A stretch of DNA of 64,000 nt from a virus: the IMG/VR virus record IMGVR_UViG_3300034104_005052, positions 1 through 64,000 of that record, one strand, 5' to 3'. The position numbers were made by a program, and so were the translations under genes. Shown here piece by piece: positions 50,981 through 60,637 of the stretch. Below the pieces are notes generated by a model that saw only the letters and a program-made list of their open reading frames with translations, did not search any database and was not told where the DNA came from. How positions within the stretch are numbered: position 1 is the stretch's first letter; every line of letters starts with the position of its first letter.

Positions 50981-53900
50981 ATGCCATCATATATTCCAGA
51001 ACTATTCAATACTGACCCTTATTACGATGATTTTAGCGAGAGCAAAAAGTTTCTTCGTATTATGTTTAGACCAGGATTTGGTGTTCAAGGTCGTGAACTA
51101 ACCCAACTTCAAACAATCTTACAGAATCAGATTGAAAGATTCGGTAATCATGTCTTCGAAGAAGGGAGCATGGTTTTAGATGGTAAGATAACAGTTAATA
51201 GTTTGAGATTTGCCCGTGTTTCGGGGCTGTCGGGAACAAATGATGTTTCTGATTTTCTCGGTACGATAATTTCTGCTGGAGGCAAGGCTAAGGCTAAAAT
51301 TGTTCATACTGAGAATGGGTACACGGCATCATCGATTGACAATATTCCAGTAGTATTTTTTGAATACTTAGAAGGCGGAACCGCTTTTGCTTGGGGCGAT
51401 TACATTGGCGGAACGGCAGGAAATGGAACATATGTTGTCGCTAGCATTACAGGAGCAACATCAGGAGTTGTTCCTCCAACCGGAACGGCATTAGTTGTTT
51501 CTGTAGATAGCGGAGTTCGCTTCACAGAAGGATTTTTTGTACTGAATGATGCACAGTCTATCGGTGCTTATTCGCTTTCTGGTTCTGCTGGGTCTCAAGT
51601 TAGAATGTACGGATCGCCTACGACAAGAGTCGGTTTAAATGTCGTAAAGGGATTTGTTCAAGCGGAAGAAGATACATCGCTAAATGACCCCGCATTTGGA
51701 TCTTACAATTACAACGCACCAGGCGCAGATAGATTCAAAATTGATCTCAATATAGTTCAATATGGATTTACTGCGGCAAATACAAGTGCAACTGACAACT
51801 TCTCACGAAAAGACTTCATAGAATTTTTACGATTAGTTAATGGGAGTCCAATTAAGATAGAGAAGTATCCTGATTACGCTGTTCTAGAGGATACATTAGC
51901 AAGAAGAACATATGACGAGTCTGGAAACTATACAGTTCGTCCATTTGAACTGAACATGGTAGATGGACCTGGCATCAGCGGTGATGGTGCTACCGCAAAT
52001 CTTTTTGCAGATTTAGAACCAGGAAAAGCATATATTTTTGGATATGAGTTTGAAACTCAAGGAATAACAAGACTTCCTATCAATACAGCCAGAGATGCTG
52101 CACATGTCAGAACAATAACTGACAAATATTTCAATAGATCTTTAGGTCCATATTGCAGAGTTCAATTTACAAATATTGCAAGTTCTTTGACTGGAATTGC
52201 ATTTGATGACGAGCAACTTGTCTATCTTGGTAGAGGCATTTCAGGTGCTGCAAGAGATCAGATAGGCACAGCAAGATTGCGTTGGATAGAACCTTATAGT
52301 GTTGCCAATAGTGTCTATAATTTACATCTTTTCAATGTTGAAATGTCTGGAACCGCATCGTTTGACGATGTGACTAGAATTCATCACGCATCTTCGGGGA
52401 CAGCACATGCATTTTCAGTTACTGGAAATGATGGTTTAATCAACCTACAGAATAGTAATCTTCTGTTTGAATATCCAACGGGAACAAGAGGTAAAACAGT
52501 AACTGATGCTAATTATTCAATCGCAGGCTTCTTTGAAGTGACACTAGGGGCAGGAAACTTCCCCTCCGTCGGATCAAATGGTTCAAGAGGTGTTGTCAAC
52601 ATCACTGATTACACTGCAAGTGCGACTGATGTTGCATTCTCTGTTCCACAAGACTATACGGTTTTGCCAGATGAAGATGTCATGGCATTCACTAGAAGTG
52701 GATTGCCAATTGGTGGGACTGCCTACAGAAGAAATGACCAAGAACTTGATCTGACTTTAACGGGACCAGGAGTTATATCTGGAGAAAAGGTGTATATCGT
52801 AACATCAATCGATGTCCGTGCGCTTGATTACCCTGATCTTCGTAGAAATAAGACTGTCGTAACCGAAAATATTGGATTTACTGCTGCTGGCGGATTTACT
52901 GGAATATTTTCTGGATTAACAACAGATCAATACAATAACAGTGTTCTGTATCTTGCAGGAAAAGTGGATGTTTTTGATATCATATCTGTTACAGGAGTCA
53001 AAGACACAACAACACAACTAAAGCAATACTTCACATTTGACAATGGACAAAGAGATAATTTGTATGATTGGTCTAGACTGAGTTTATTGGCGGGAGTCAC
53101 TGGAGTTACAGGTCCATTCCAAGCAACGATAAAGAGATATGAGAGATCTGGAAATCGTGGACCATTCATAGTTGATTCCTATCCTTCTCCATACTCTGAT
53201 ATTCCAAAATATTCTAGTAGAACAACTGGAAAGATATATGATCTAGCAGATGTGATCGACTTTAGACCTGATCGTGGTTCAAGTGGTAATGTCGTTGGTT
53301 ATCCTTGGTTCCCAATCAATACTGCTGCAAACGATCAACTTTTCTCGTATCAACACTATCTTCCAAGAACAGACAAAATTGTTTTGAATAGAGATAGAAC
53401 ATTCTCAGTAATTAGTGGAGTTCCGAGTCTTGATGCTCAATCTCCACCTGATGATCCGAATGCAATGACACTCTACTCAGTTACGGTGAATCCATATACA
53501 TTCGATAAGAAAGATGTGTCTATTAGATTCGTGGAAAATAAGCGTTACACGATGCGTGATATCGGTGAACTGGAAAAGAGAATAGAAGCAGTAGAATACT
53601 ATACAACATTGACGCTTCTTGAACAAGAGGCAAAATCCATATCGATTGTCGATGACAGCAATATTGAAATTCCTAAGAAGGGTATTTTAGTCGATCAATT
53701 CAAGGGACACAATATTGGTGATGTCACCAACTCAATGTATGCTGCATCTGTAGATTTTGAGAAGAATGAACTTCGTCCTCCATTTGTTTCTCGGGTTTTT
53801 GCGCTCACGGGGCCATCAGAAATCTCAGGACTGACAACTTCGGGTGACGGAATCGTGACTTTGAACTATACGACACAGGCAGAAATAGTTCAGCCTCTCA

Positions 53901-55930
53901 CTACAAGAACATATACAATTAACCCATCAAATGTTTTCAATTACCTTGGCTCTCTGATGCTGTCTCCTTCTTGTGATTTCTGGTTTGACACAGGAATTAC
54001 TCCATCAGTAAAGGTCAATGTTGATGGTGAAAATGATGCTTGGCAATCAGGCGATGGTTTCGGTACACAATGGAACGATTGGGAATCAATTTGGTATGGT
54101 CGTGAAGTTGCTAATGAGGTCAATACAAAACAAAATATTGTTGACACGAAGAATTCAGTGGTTGCAGGAACTAAAGGTCTCAGTTTAGGAAACACATTTA
54201 AGTCTGGTGTTCCCGAAGGGATAAAGAGAAAGTCTATCTCTAAAGTCATCCGAAAAGATGTCGTTCCTTATATGCGAGACAAAACAATAACAATGAATGC
54301 GTATGGCCTAAAGCCAAATACTAAATTCTATGTGTTTGTTGATGATGTTGATATCACAGCATATTGCACAGGTGGTTCACAAATCACAAGTGAAAAGGGT
54401 GAGATCAGTAATCTGAAATATATTATGAGTCAGGATGTGGAAAATGAGTTCTTAACTGGCCGTAGAGTTTTCAGAATCACCGACAGTAGTACTAATACTG
54501 TCTCTGAGACAACTATGGCCGCTGACGCTATTTTCAATTCATCGGGAAGTATTGATACTTTACCCGAAGATGAGATACTCTCAACTCGCTCTGCTATTGT
54601 TCGTCGTAGATCGACAAAGTCGAATAAAATTCAGTCTAACTTGACAGAGTTATTATCTACAGATTTCTTCGGTTATACCGAGCCAATGAGCCAGACTTTC
54701 TTTGTGGATCCTGTTAAGTATCCCGATGGTGTGTTTGTGAAAACCGTTGGCGTTGCATTTGCAGGAAAAGATAGTGATCCAAATTCTGCGATTACTCTTA
54801 TGATAAAGCCAACCCAAAGTGGATATCCACACCCCTCAAAGGTGATGCCATTTGGACAAAGGACTCTGTATTCTTCAAGTATTACAACAACGGAAGACGG
54901 ATCTACAGAAACAACATTCGATTTCTCAAGTCCAGTTTATCTTCTTCCGGGTAGAGAGTATGCAATTGCTATTGCAACGAATAGTAGTGATTATATTGTT
55001 TTCGGTGCGTCTATCGGTAGTGATCTAATTCGTCTTAGTGAAGGTGACCCAATACAAAAGGCAACTAAACAACCCGCAATACGCAGCATATTCTTGCCGC
55101 AAAATACAGGCAGTCTTTCGAAGAAAGAAACAGATTCCTTAAAATTCTCAGTATATCTTTGCAAATTCTCGCCGCAGTCTGGATATGTGAAATACGAAAA
55201 TAATCATGAATCTTATGGATCTGACACTAAGTTCGATCTCATGAGAATCAATATGAACTATATTTCACCATCAAACACTTCGACCACATTTAGTGAAAGA
55301 GGGTTGTTAGGTGACATTGGCGGTTCTTTCATCGCTGCTCAAGCAAATAAAAATTTGAATCGTCCAACTACAAGATCAACGAGAAACATGGGGACAGGTA
55401 AATTCTCAGAAGTTAGAGCAAATATGATCGGAAATGCTTATGTTTCTCCTTCTCTTGATGTGGAAACATCGCACTATCTTGTAGTTGAAAATAAAGTAAA
55501 TAATAACTTCGTTGTCGCTACCAATCGTGAATTGTTCCCTAATAATCTGGGCGCAACAGCACCTAGCGAAGCAAGATACATCACTAAACAAGTAACTCTT
55601 GAGCCAGGATTTGAGGCAACAAATGTTCATGTTCAGATGTCTCTCTGTAATCCATACGATTCATCTATTCAGGTGTTTGTGAGACCACTTCCTGTTGGGG
55701 AAGGTGATTTTAGTAGTATTGGTTACACTCAATTGAATACTACTGACTCAGGATATTCACAAAATTCTGATGAGTTCAGAGAAGTGCTTTATACGAGTGA
55801 CGGATTGGGACTCTCTAAATTTAGGGCGTTCGCCATAAAGATTGTAATGTATTCGTCATGCACATCGACTTTACCAAGCGATCCGAGATCTCTACCAAGA
55901 ATTAGAAATCTAAGATTGGTGGCTACATGA
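50981..55930 (+). CDS. Large DUF4815-type virion protein
   Basis: The 1649-residue product begins with the DUF4815 signature: YYDDFSESKKFLRIMFRPGFGVQGRELTQLQ (key words PYYDDF, FRPGFGVQGRELTQLQTILQNQ). The rest is beta-rich with no membrane segment. Notable blocks are KFYVFVDDVDITAYC near residue 1120 and a jelly-roll-like FVKTVGVAFAGKD ... LLPGREYAIAIATNSSDY region at 1245-1345, which may be a receptor- or fibre-contacting domain. Such proteins are common in marine T4-like phages next to gp8 and are thought to be baseplate or fibre-attachment components. The ATG is overlapped by none; the stop overlaps the next start (ATGA). Confidence 0.75.
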   Translation: MPSYIPELFNTDPYYDDFSESKKFLRIMFRPGFGVQGRELTQLQTILQNQIERFGNHVFEEGSMVLDGKITVNSLRFARVSGLSGTNDVSDFLGTIISAGGKAKAKIVHTENGYTASSIDNIPVVFFEYLEGGTAFAWGDYIGGTAGNGTYVVASITGATSGVVPPTGTALVVSVDSGVRFTEGFFVLNDAQSIGAYSLSGSAGSQVRMYGSPTTRVGLNVVKGFVQAEEDTSLNDPAFGSYNYNAPGADRFKIDLNIVQYGFTAANTSATDNFSRKDFIEFLRLVNGSPIKIEKYPDYAVLEDTLARRTYDESGNYTVRPFELNMVDGPGISGDGATANLFADLEPGKAYIFGYEFETQGITRLPINTARDAAHVRTITDKYFNRSLGPYCRVQFTNIASSLTGIAFDDEQLVYLGRGISGAARDQIGTARLRWIEPYSVANSVYNLHLFNVEMSGTASFDDVTRIHHASSGTAHAFSVTGNDGLINLQNSNLLFEYPTGTRGKTVTDANYSIAGFFEVTLGAGNFPSVGSNGSRGVVNITDYTASATDVAFSVPQDYTVLPDEDVMAFTRSGLPIGGTAYRRNDQELDLTLTGPGVISGEKVYIVTSIDVRALDYPDLRRNKTVVTENIGFTAAGGFTGIFSGLTTDQYNNSVLYLAGKVDVFDIISVTGVKDTTTQLKQYFTFDNGQRDNLYDWSRLSLLAGVTGVTGPFQATIKRYERSGNRGPFIVDSYPSPYSDIPKYSSRTTGKIYDLADVIDFRPDRGSSGNVVGYPWFPINTAANDQLFSYQHYLPRTDKIVLNRDRTFSVISGVPSLDAQSPPDDPNAMTLYSVTVNPYTFDKKDVSIRFVENKRYTMRDIGELEKRIEAVEYYTTLTLLEQEAKSISIVDDSNIEIPKKGILVDQFKGHNIGDVTNSMYAASVDFEKNELRPPFVSRVFALTGPSEISGLTTSGDGIVTLNYTTQAEIVQPLTTRTYTINPSNVFNYLGSLMLSPSCDFWFDTGITPSVKVNVDGENDAWQSGDGFGTQWNDWESIWYGREVANEVNTKQNIVDTKNSVVAGTKGLSLGNTFKSGVPEGIKRKSISKVIRKDVVPYMRDKTITMNAYGLKPNTKFYVFVDDVDITAYCTGGSQITSEKGEISNLKYIMSQDVENEFLTGRRVFRITDSSTNTVSETTMAADAIFNSSGSIDTLPEDEILSTRSAIVRRRSTKSNKIQSNLTELLSTDFFGYTEPMSQTFFVDPVKYPDGVFVKTVGVAFAGKDSDPNSAITLMIKPTQSGYPHPSKVMPFGQRTLYSSSITTTEDGSTETTFDFSSPVYLLPGREYAIAIATNSSDYIVFGASIGSDLIRLSEGDPIQKATKQPAIRSIFLPQNTGSLSKKETDSLKFSVYLCKFSPQSGYVKYENNHESYGSDTKFDLMRINMNYISPSNTSTTFSERGLLGDIGGSFIAAQANKNLNRPTTRSTRNMGTGKFSEVRANMIGNAYVSPSLDVETSHYLVVENKVNNNFVVATNRELFPNNLGATAPSEARYITKQVTLEPGFEATNVHVQMSLCNPYDSSIQVFVRPLPVGEGDFSSIGYTQLNTTDSGYSQNSDEFREVLYTSDGLGLSKFRAFAIKIVMYSSCTSTLPSDPRSLPRIRNLRLVAT

Positions 55931-56124
55931 AAGTACCCGTTAAAAATAACAAAATGGTTCGGGATACAAAAACCAATGCCATTCTCTCAGTCGATATTGA
56001 TGCCATTAAGGCATACGAAGAGAAGAGAAGAAAGATTCAGACCGAAAGAGATAGACTAAATAGGCTAGAACTAGAGGTATTGGAACTTCGTTCCATCATA
56101 GATCAATTAAGGAATAAGCCATAA
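55927..56124 (+). CDS. Small coiled-coil protein
   Basis: The 65-residue product has a short basic start (MKVPVKNNKMVRDTKTNAIL) and then a helix with leucine heptads (RDRLNRLELEVLELRSIIDQL). It overlaps both neighbours by a few bases (ATGA before, TAATG after), so it is translated with the DUF4815 protein and the collar fibre. An oligomerising connector or chaperone is plausible; function is unknown. Confidence 0.65.
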   Translation: MKVPVKNNKMVRDTKTNAILSVDIDAIKAYEEKRRKIQTERDRLNRLELEVLELRSIIDQLRNKP

Positions 56125-59100
56125 TGTCCTGCACATGTACCGGCAACTGCGACCTAATTAATATTTCAAATTTAGTCCTATCGGACACATTTCATACATG
56201 GTACGATAGAACAAATGAGATAATTGATGCTATAAATCCACTACAAATCTATGATGTTAATGTTGGGCAAACTGATGGTGGTTTGACTTTAAATTCAACT
56301 TGCGTGAATGGTGACACAAACGGTGTCATTACTTTGAAAGTATGGCCTGGACCCGGAATTGGTGTCGGTACAACATTAACTCCAAATTACTATCTAAACC
56401 ACACGATGATAGATGTGTCAAACATGTTGACACTCGGCGTGACGGGTTTCTCAGATGCGATTGTAGCAAATAGATCACTAACATCATTCCCGAACATAAA
56501 CGACTGGTTTATAGTCAGTGATACTCTTGATAATAGACTTGGTTCGGGTGCAGGAACTCCTAAGAGAATTAGCGCACAGCACATTCTGCCCCCAACTGTC
56601 TATTTGCCTCCTGGATTTCAATTCAATGGTAATGTCAGTATAAATGGAAATTTGAGTGTTCAAGGTACTGCATCAAATGTCGATTCAAATGATCTTCGTA
56701 TAGAAGATAAAGTAATTGAACTTGCATACCATAGAATCGTTGCTATCGATGTCACTGGTCCAACATATGGGGGATTCCCCGCACAAGGTGCTACCTTCTA
56801 TTATTATGATCCTGGAGTGACTAATCCAACTGATTACACCACTAGTGGTCAAGTTAGTGAAGTAAATTTCTATCCATCGTTTACAACACTAAAATTACAT
56901 AACTTTGTTTTTGGTGGAGTAAATGATATTGTATCGGGAGGCAGTATCAGCATCACGGGAACTGTTCTTGATTTCTCAATGATTGCTGGACCAACTACTA
57001 CTGAAAATTTCTATGGTGATATTGAGTTGGATGAAGCGGGGATAAGAGTTCGTGGTTCGGATAGTGATAAACACTTCATATGGGTTTATGAGCAAGGACC
57101 ATATCAAGAAGTAGTGAATACATTCATGGCAGACACCAATCTTGGTGTCAGCGGCACAGATTTACACATTTATTCTTCAAGATTTAAGGCATTTGGTTAC
57201 TACGACCCAGATGTTGCGGCTTACAAAGATGATTATAATGATAAGTTCCATTTCATCGGCCATGAAGGAGCAAATACTTCAATAAGACTCGGTGGATTGG
57301 GTACAGGAGGATCTTTAGATGCTCCGTATGGATATTGGGGTATTACAAGATATAACTACGGTTCTACGGGTTCACAGCAGCCTCTTGTATTCTCTTTCAA
57401 ACAGAGTTTAAATCACGGGGAACAAGACAAATTCACGATTTGGTCGGGAGCATCGGGTCCACAATATCCTTACATCACAGGACCAACGGGACAAAGTGAT
57501 AATGCAATAGACCATTTTGCACAAAGACTGAATGTCGATTTCTTAGATGGTGCACACGGCACTACGATGCCAACGCCATTCAGCATTCCTGTTGCAAGAG
57601 CAAGTGGAACGATTGATCCAGGCTGGATTGACTTCGATAATTCATCAATCGGTAAGTGTTACTCTGTAACTGCTCATAGTTTTGTAATTGGTGATGTTGT
57701 AAGACTTGATCCGGATAATTTAACAATAACTGGTGCGATTGCAACGAGTCCTGAAAATGCAGAAGTATTGGGTATCGTTAGTAGAGTTGTGAATGCTAAT
57801 AATTTCTGTGTTACGACTAAAGGATACATATCAGGTCTTACTGGTACTGCATCTTCAAGAATCGCATCGATTCTTCCATTGGCACCCGGAAATGCATACT
57901 TTTTGAGTGCAGACAATGTTCGTGGAATGATTGCTGATCCTGATGGTGGGGCAAGTCAACTCCAACTTGGTGAAATTCGTAAGCCACTTATAGTTGCACT
58001 CGGTCCAGATAGTGCCTATGTTCACAATTATCTTGGTGCTGTATTTGGTGGAATTCCAAGTGGAGGCGGTGCAGGCGCAACAGGAACGCTGAGTGATGTT
58101 GTTGATATTCAAGGTCTGATGCCGGTAGGGATCATACAGCCTTTTAGTGGAGAAATTGAATATATTCCATCAGGGTGGTTGCTATGTGATGGTAGAAGAC
58201 TCGAAAAATCATTGTGGACAGAACTGCATACCGCTATTGGGCAGAAGTTCTATGCTGATGGGACATTGAATAGTTCTTATAACCCTAATGTTGGGGGTAA
58301 TGTTCCGATAGATATTGCAGGATGGAATCGTGGACTTTTAGTGAATGATGCAGTTACTGTCGAGGCAACTGTAGGTGGAGTCCTGAGAGAATCGGACACA
58401 TTTGTTACATCTGTAAATGGAACAACTGTAAGTTTTGACGAAAACACATTTGCATATGAAACTTTCAATGGAGCAACTTCGTTTAGAATTAGAGGTAGAC
58501 TAAAGACTCCATCTGAAAGTTATACAAGCGTTTTCTTTATTCCCGACTTACGCCGTAGAATTCTTGTTGGTGCAACTAAAGGTCTGACAGGTTCCCTTAC
58601 ACCGAGTATTTCTGTCGGTGATATTGGTGGAACGAATCAAGTTACTCTGTCTGCTGCAAATATTCCACCGCATGAGCATAGACTAACATCTGCATCTATC
58701 AATACTGGTTTAGACGCTGAAATCGGAGTTGGTTTTGGTCAACCAACTTCGGACAGTACTGTTGATACTTACTTTACTGCCCGTGGCCCTCTAGGGGTAA
58801 GTACAGCACAGCCATTCGATAACATGCAAGAGTATGTTACTGTTCATTGGATTATTCGTGCACAGAAGGGTCTTAGTGCAATTATCCTTACAGGACATAA
58901 TCATGATGATCGTTATGTTCGCTACGATAGTTCACAGACAGTCACATCCTCACAAAGAAATACATTTAGATCAAATGCACATGTTTTGAGTGATGGATCT
59001 GACGGTGGGGCAACATTCGCAAATAGACTCACCATAACAGGTGGTGCCGTCATAGGTGACAATGGTTCTTCACTATTGATTGTTCGATCAGGAGCCTCAT

Positions 59101-60224
59101 TTGGCGGCGGTGCGACATTTAATGATGTCAGTATAGTGAAATATCCGTTCTCATCGGGTGGGTTGACTCACAAGGGAGTCATCAGTTCTGACAATATCAG
59201 TAACTATACAAGATGGTCTATTCGTGGAAATCCATATTCTGAAGCATCAAATGGATATGGTGATCTTCTAGTTGAAAGTGGTTGGTCTGGTTCTTCTTGG
59301 AACACACTTTCAACTGTTATTGCACCTATGAGTCAGGCTGCGATTAAAGTTCGTGGCGGAACCATTGGTACTTCTTCCATTGCAATTTTCAATGACAACG
59401 CTCTTGGTGCAACTAATGATGCTTGCTCTCTTTTAATGTATGGGAAGGGAACTGCATCTGACGATGTAAATGAGGTAAAGTTCTCCTCTGGAATTAGAGG
59501 CAGAATTGATCGTGCAGAAACTTCAAGTACGATTACTAGGAAATTTAGTATTGTTCTTGGTGGTGGATCTTCGCCAAATGCCGCAGAAGATGTTTTCACT
59601 TTCACAAGAAAGGATAGTACACCTGCAACTGTTGACATTAACATTCCTAAGGGACTTGCTACTATAACTAGCCCGTCATCTTATGTTGTTCTTGATTCAA
59701 ATAACAATTTGAAGAAAGTTACCACAGTAGTAAGTGCACCAAATATACCAGGAGCCTCTAATACGCTGACAGGTGCTGCATCATTTGACAGTAGACATTT
59801 CCAAATCGGTTCTACGGGACATGTGGTCAGTAAGATTACGGTTAATGGGCAAATTCCTGATAGTGATGGAAATATTACTATTGATATACCAACACCAACA
59901 ACATCATTTGGTGTTAAGGCACACGGTTCATATCAATTAAATGGGAGTACTATTAGTACGATAGTATCGGGGAATCTTTCATTCAGTATACCTACTGGTG
60001 GTCAAATTGGAAGAGTGCGATGTACATTCACCACGCCTATGACTAATACTAATTACACTGTAGTTGTAACTCCTCTCCGTCCGGCTAATTGGGGATCTTC
60101 ACAAATTGTTAATTCAGCCATGGGAGTTTGGCAAGGATCTAAGACAATAACTCATTTTGATTTGATTGCAGATTCAACTTTTAGTCCAGGACCAAATTCA
60201 TCCGAAGTGGTGGTTATAGGATAA
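56124..60224 (+). CDS. Tail collar-domain fibre protein
   Basis: The 1366-residue product starts with a Cys-rich tag (MSCTCTGNCDL). Residues about 150-215 carry a beta-repeat (NGNVSINGNLSVQG). A phage tail collar domain lies at about 670-905: PVGIIQPFSGEIEYIPSGWLLCDG, FIPDLRRRILVGA and the NIPPHEHRL metal-ligand motif (key parts). Then GHNHDDRYVRYDSSQ resembles the His-rich repeats of gp12-type short fibres. Near residue 1215 the LTGAASFDSRHFQIGSTGHV module is the same as in the giant fibre at the start of the window. A gp10/gp12-type baseplate fibre role is inferred. Confidence 0.75.
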   Translation: MSCTCTGNCDLINISNLVLSDTFHTWYDRTNEIIDAINPLQIYDVNVGQTDGGLTLNSTCVNGDTNGVITLKVWPGPGIGVGTTLTPNYYLNHTMIDVSNMLTLGVTGFSDAIVANRSLTSFPNINDWFIVSDTLDNRLGSGAGTPKRISAQHILPPTVYLPPGFQFNGNVSINGNLSVQGTASNVDSNDLRIEDKVIELAYHRIVAIDVTGPTYGGFPAQGATFYYYDPGVTNPTDYTTSGQVSEVNFYPSFTTLKLHNFVFGGVNDIVSGGSISITGTVLDFSMIAGPTTTENFYGDIELDEAGIRVRGSDSDKHFIWVYEQGPYQEVVNTFMADTNLGVSGTDLHIYSSRFKAFGYYDPDVAAYKDDYNDKFHFIGHEGANTSIRLGGLGTGGSLDAPYGYWGITRYNYGSTGSQQPLVFSFKQSLNHGEQDKFTIWSGASGPQYPYITGPTGQSDNAIDHFAQRLNVDFLDGAHGTTMPTPFSIPVARASGTIDPGWIDFDNSSIGKCYSVTAHSFVIGDVVRLDPDNLTITGAIATSPENAEVLGIVSRVVNANNFCVTTKGYISGLTGTASSRIASILPLAPGNAYFLSADNVRGMIADPDGGASQLQLGEIRKPLIVALGPDSAYVHNYLGAVFGGIPSGGGAGATGTLSDVVDIQGLMPVGIIQPFSGEIEYIPSGWLLCDGRRLEKSLWTELHTAIGQKFYADGTLNSSYNPNVGGNVPIDIAGWNRGLLVNDAVTVEATVGGVLRESDTFVTSVNGTTVSFDENTFAYETFNGATSFRIRGRLKTPSESYTSVFFIPDLRRRILVGATKGLTGSLTPSISVGDIGGTNQVTLSAANIPPHEHRLTSASINTGLDAEIGVGFGQPTSDSTVDTYFTARGPLGVSTAQPFDNMQEYVTVHWIIRAQKGLSAIILTGHNHDDRYVRYDSSQTVTSSQRNTFRSNAHVLSDGSDGGATFANRLTITGGAVIGDNGSSLLIVRSGASFGGGATFNDVSIVKYPFSSGGLTHKGVISSDNISNYTRWSIRGNPYSEASNGYGDLLVESGWSGSSWNTLSTVIAPMSQAAIKVRGGTIGTSSIAIFNDNALGATNDACSLLMYGKGTASDDVNEVKFSSGIRGRIDRAETSSTITRKFSIVLGGGSSPNAAEDVFTFTRKDSTPATVDINIPKGLATITSPSSYVVLDSNNNLKKVTTVVSAPNIPGASNTLTGAASFDSRHFQIGSTGHVVSKITVNGQIPDSDGNITIDIPTPTTSFGVKAHGSYQLNGSTISTIVSGNLSFSIPTGGQIGRVRCTFTTPMTNTNYTVVVTPLRPANWGSSQIVNSAMGVWQGSKTITHFDLIADSTFSPGPNSSEVVVIG

Positions 60225-60227
60225 GTT

Positions 60228-60569
60228 ATGGCAATATCGATCAACAGAGACATGGATCAAGGATCAGACTTTTCTTTCTCTTATATTGTAAGAGGAAGTG
60301 ACGGGTCTCCCACGGACATTTCAATAGGTTATACAGCATATTCACAGATGCGTAGATTTTACTCGTCAACAACGGGAGTCAATTTAACCACATCAATAAC
60401 AGGATCTACGGGCAATATTATAGTTTCTATGTCAGCAACAAATACTGCAAACATAAAGGCAGGAGTTTGGTTTTATGATGTGGAATTACATTCGAATGGC
60501 AGTGAAAATGTCCAAAGAGTAGTTCAAGGAATGATAACTGTTTATCCAGAAATTACGAAAATTTCTTGA
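60228..60569 (+). CDS. Small beta-rich virion protein
   Basis: The 113-residue product is a single beta-sandwich-like domain: DMDQGSDFSFSYIVRGSDG, GYTAYSQMRRFYSST, and the ending GVWFYDVELHSNGSENVQRVVQGMITVYPEIT (key words). This resembles the N-terminal domain of siphophage upper baseplate (BppU-like) proteins and is common after fibre genes in marine T4-like phages. It follows the collar fibre with a 3 nt gap and precedes a promoter motif. It may act as an adaptor between baseplate and fibre. Confidence 0.6.
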   Translation: MAISINRDMDQGSDFSFSYIVRGSDGSPTDISIGYTAYSQMRRFYSSTTGVNLTTSITGSTGNIIVSMSATNTANIKAGVWFYDVELHSNGSENVQRVVQGMITVYPEITKIS

Positions 60570-60597
60570 ACATCTTATATCATCTCATAATCGATTG

Positions 60598-60604
60598 CTA
60601 AATA
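60598..60604 (+). promoter_or_regulatory. Putative late promoter motif CTAAATA
   Basis: CTAAATA lies 33 nt before the glycosyltransferase ATG at 60638. Confidence 0.5.
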
Positions 60605-60637
60605 GTTCAGACTCAACAGTTCATAATGGAGATTAAA

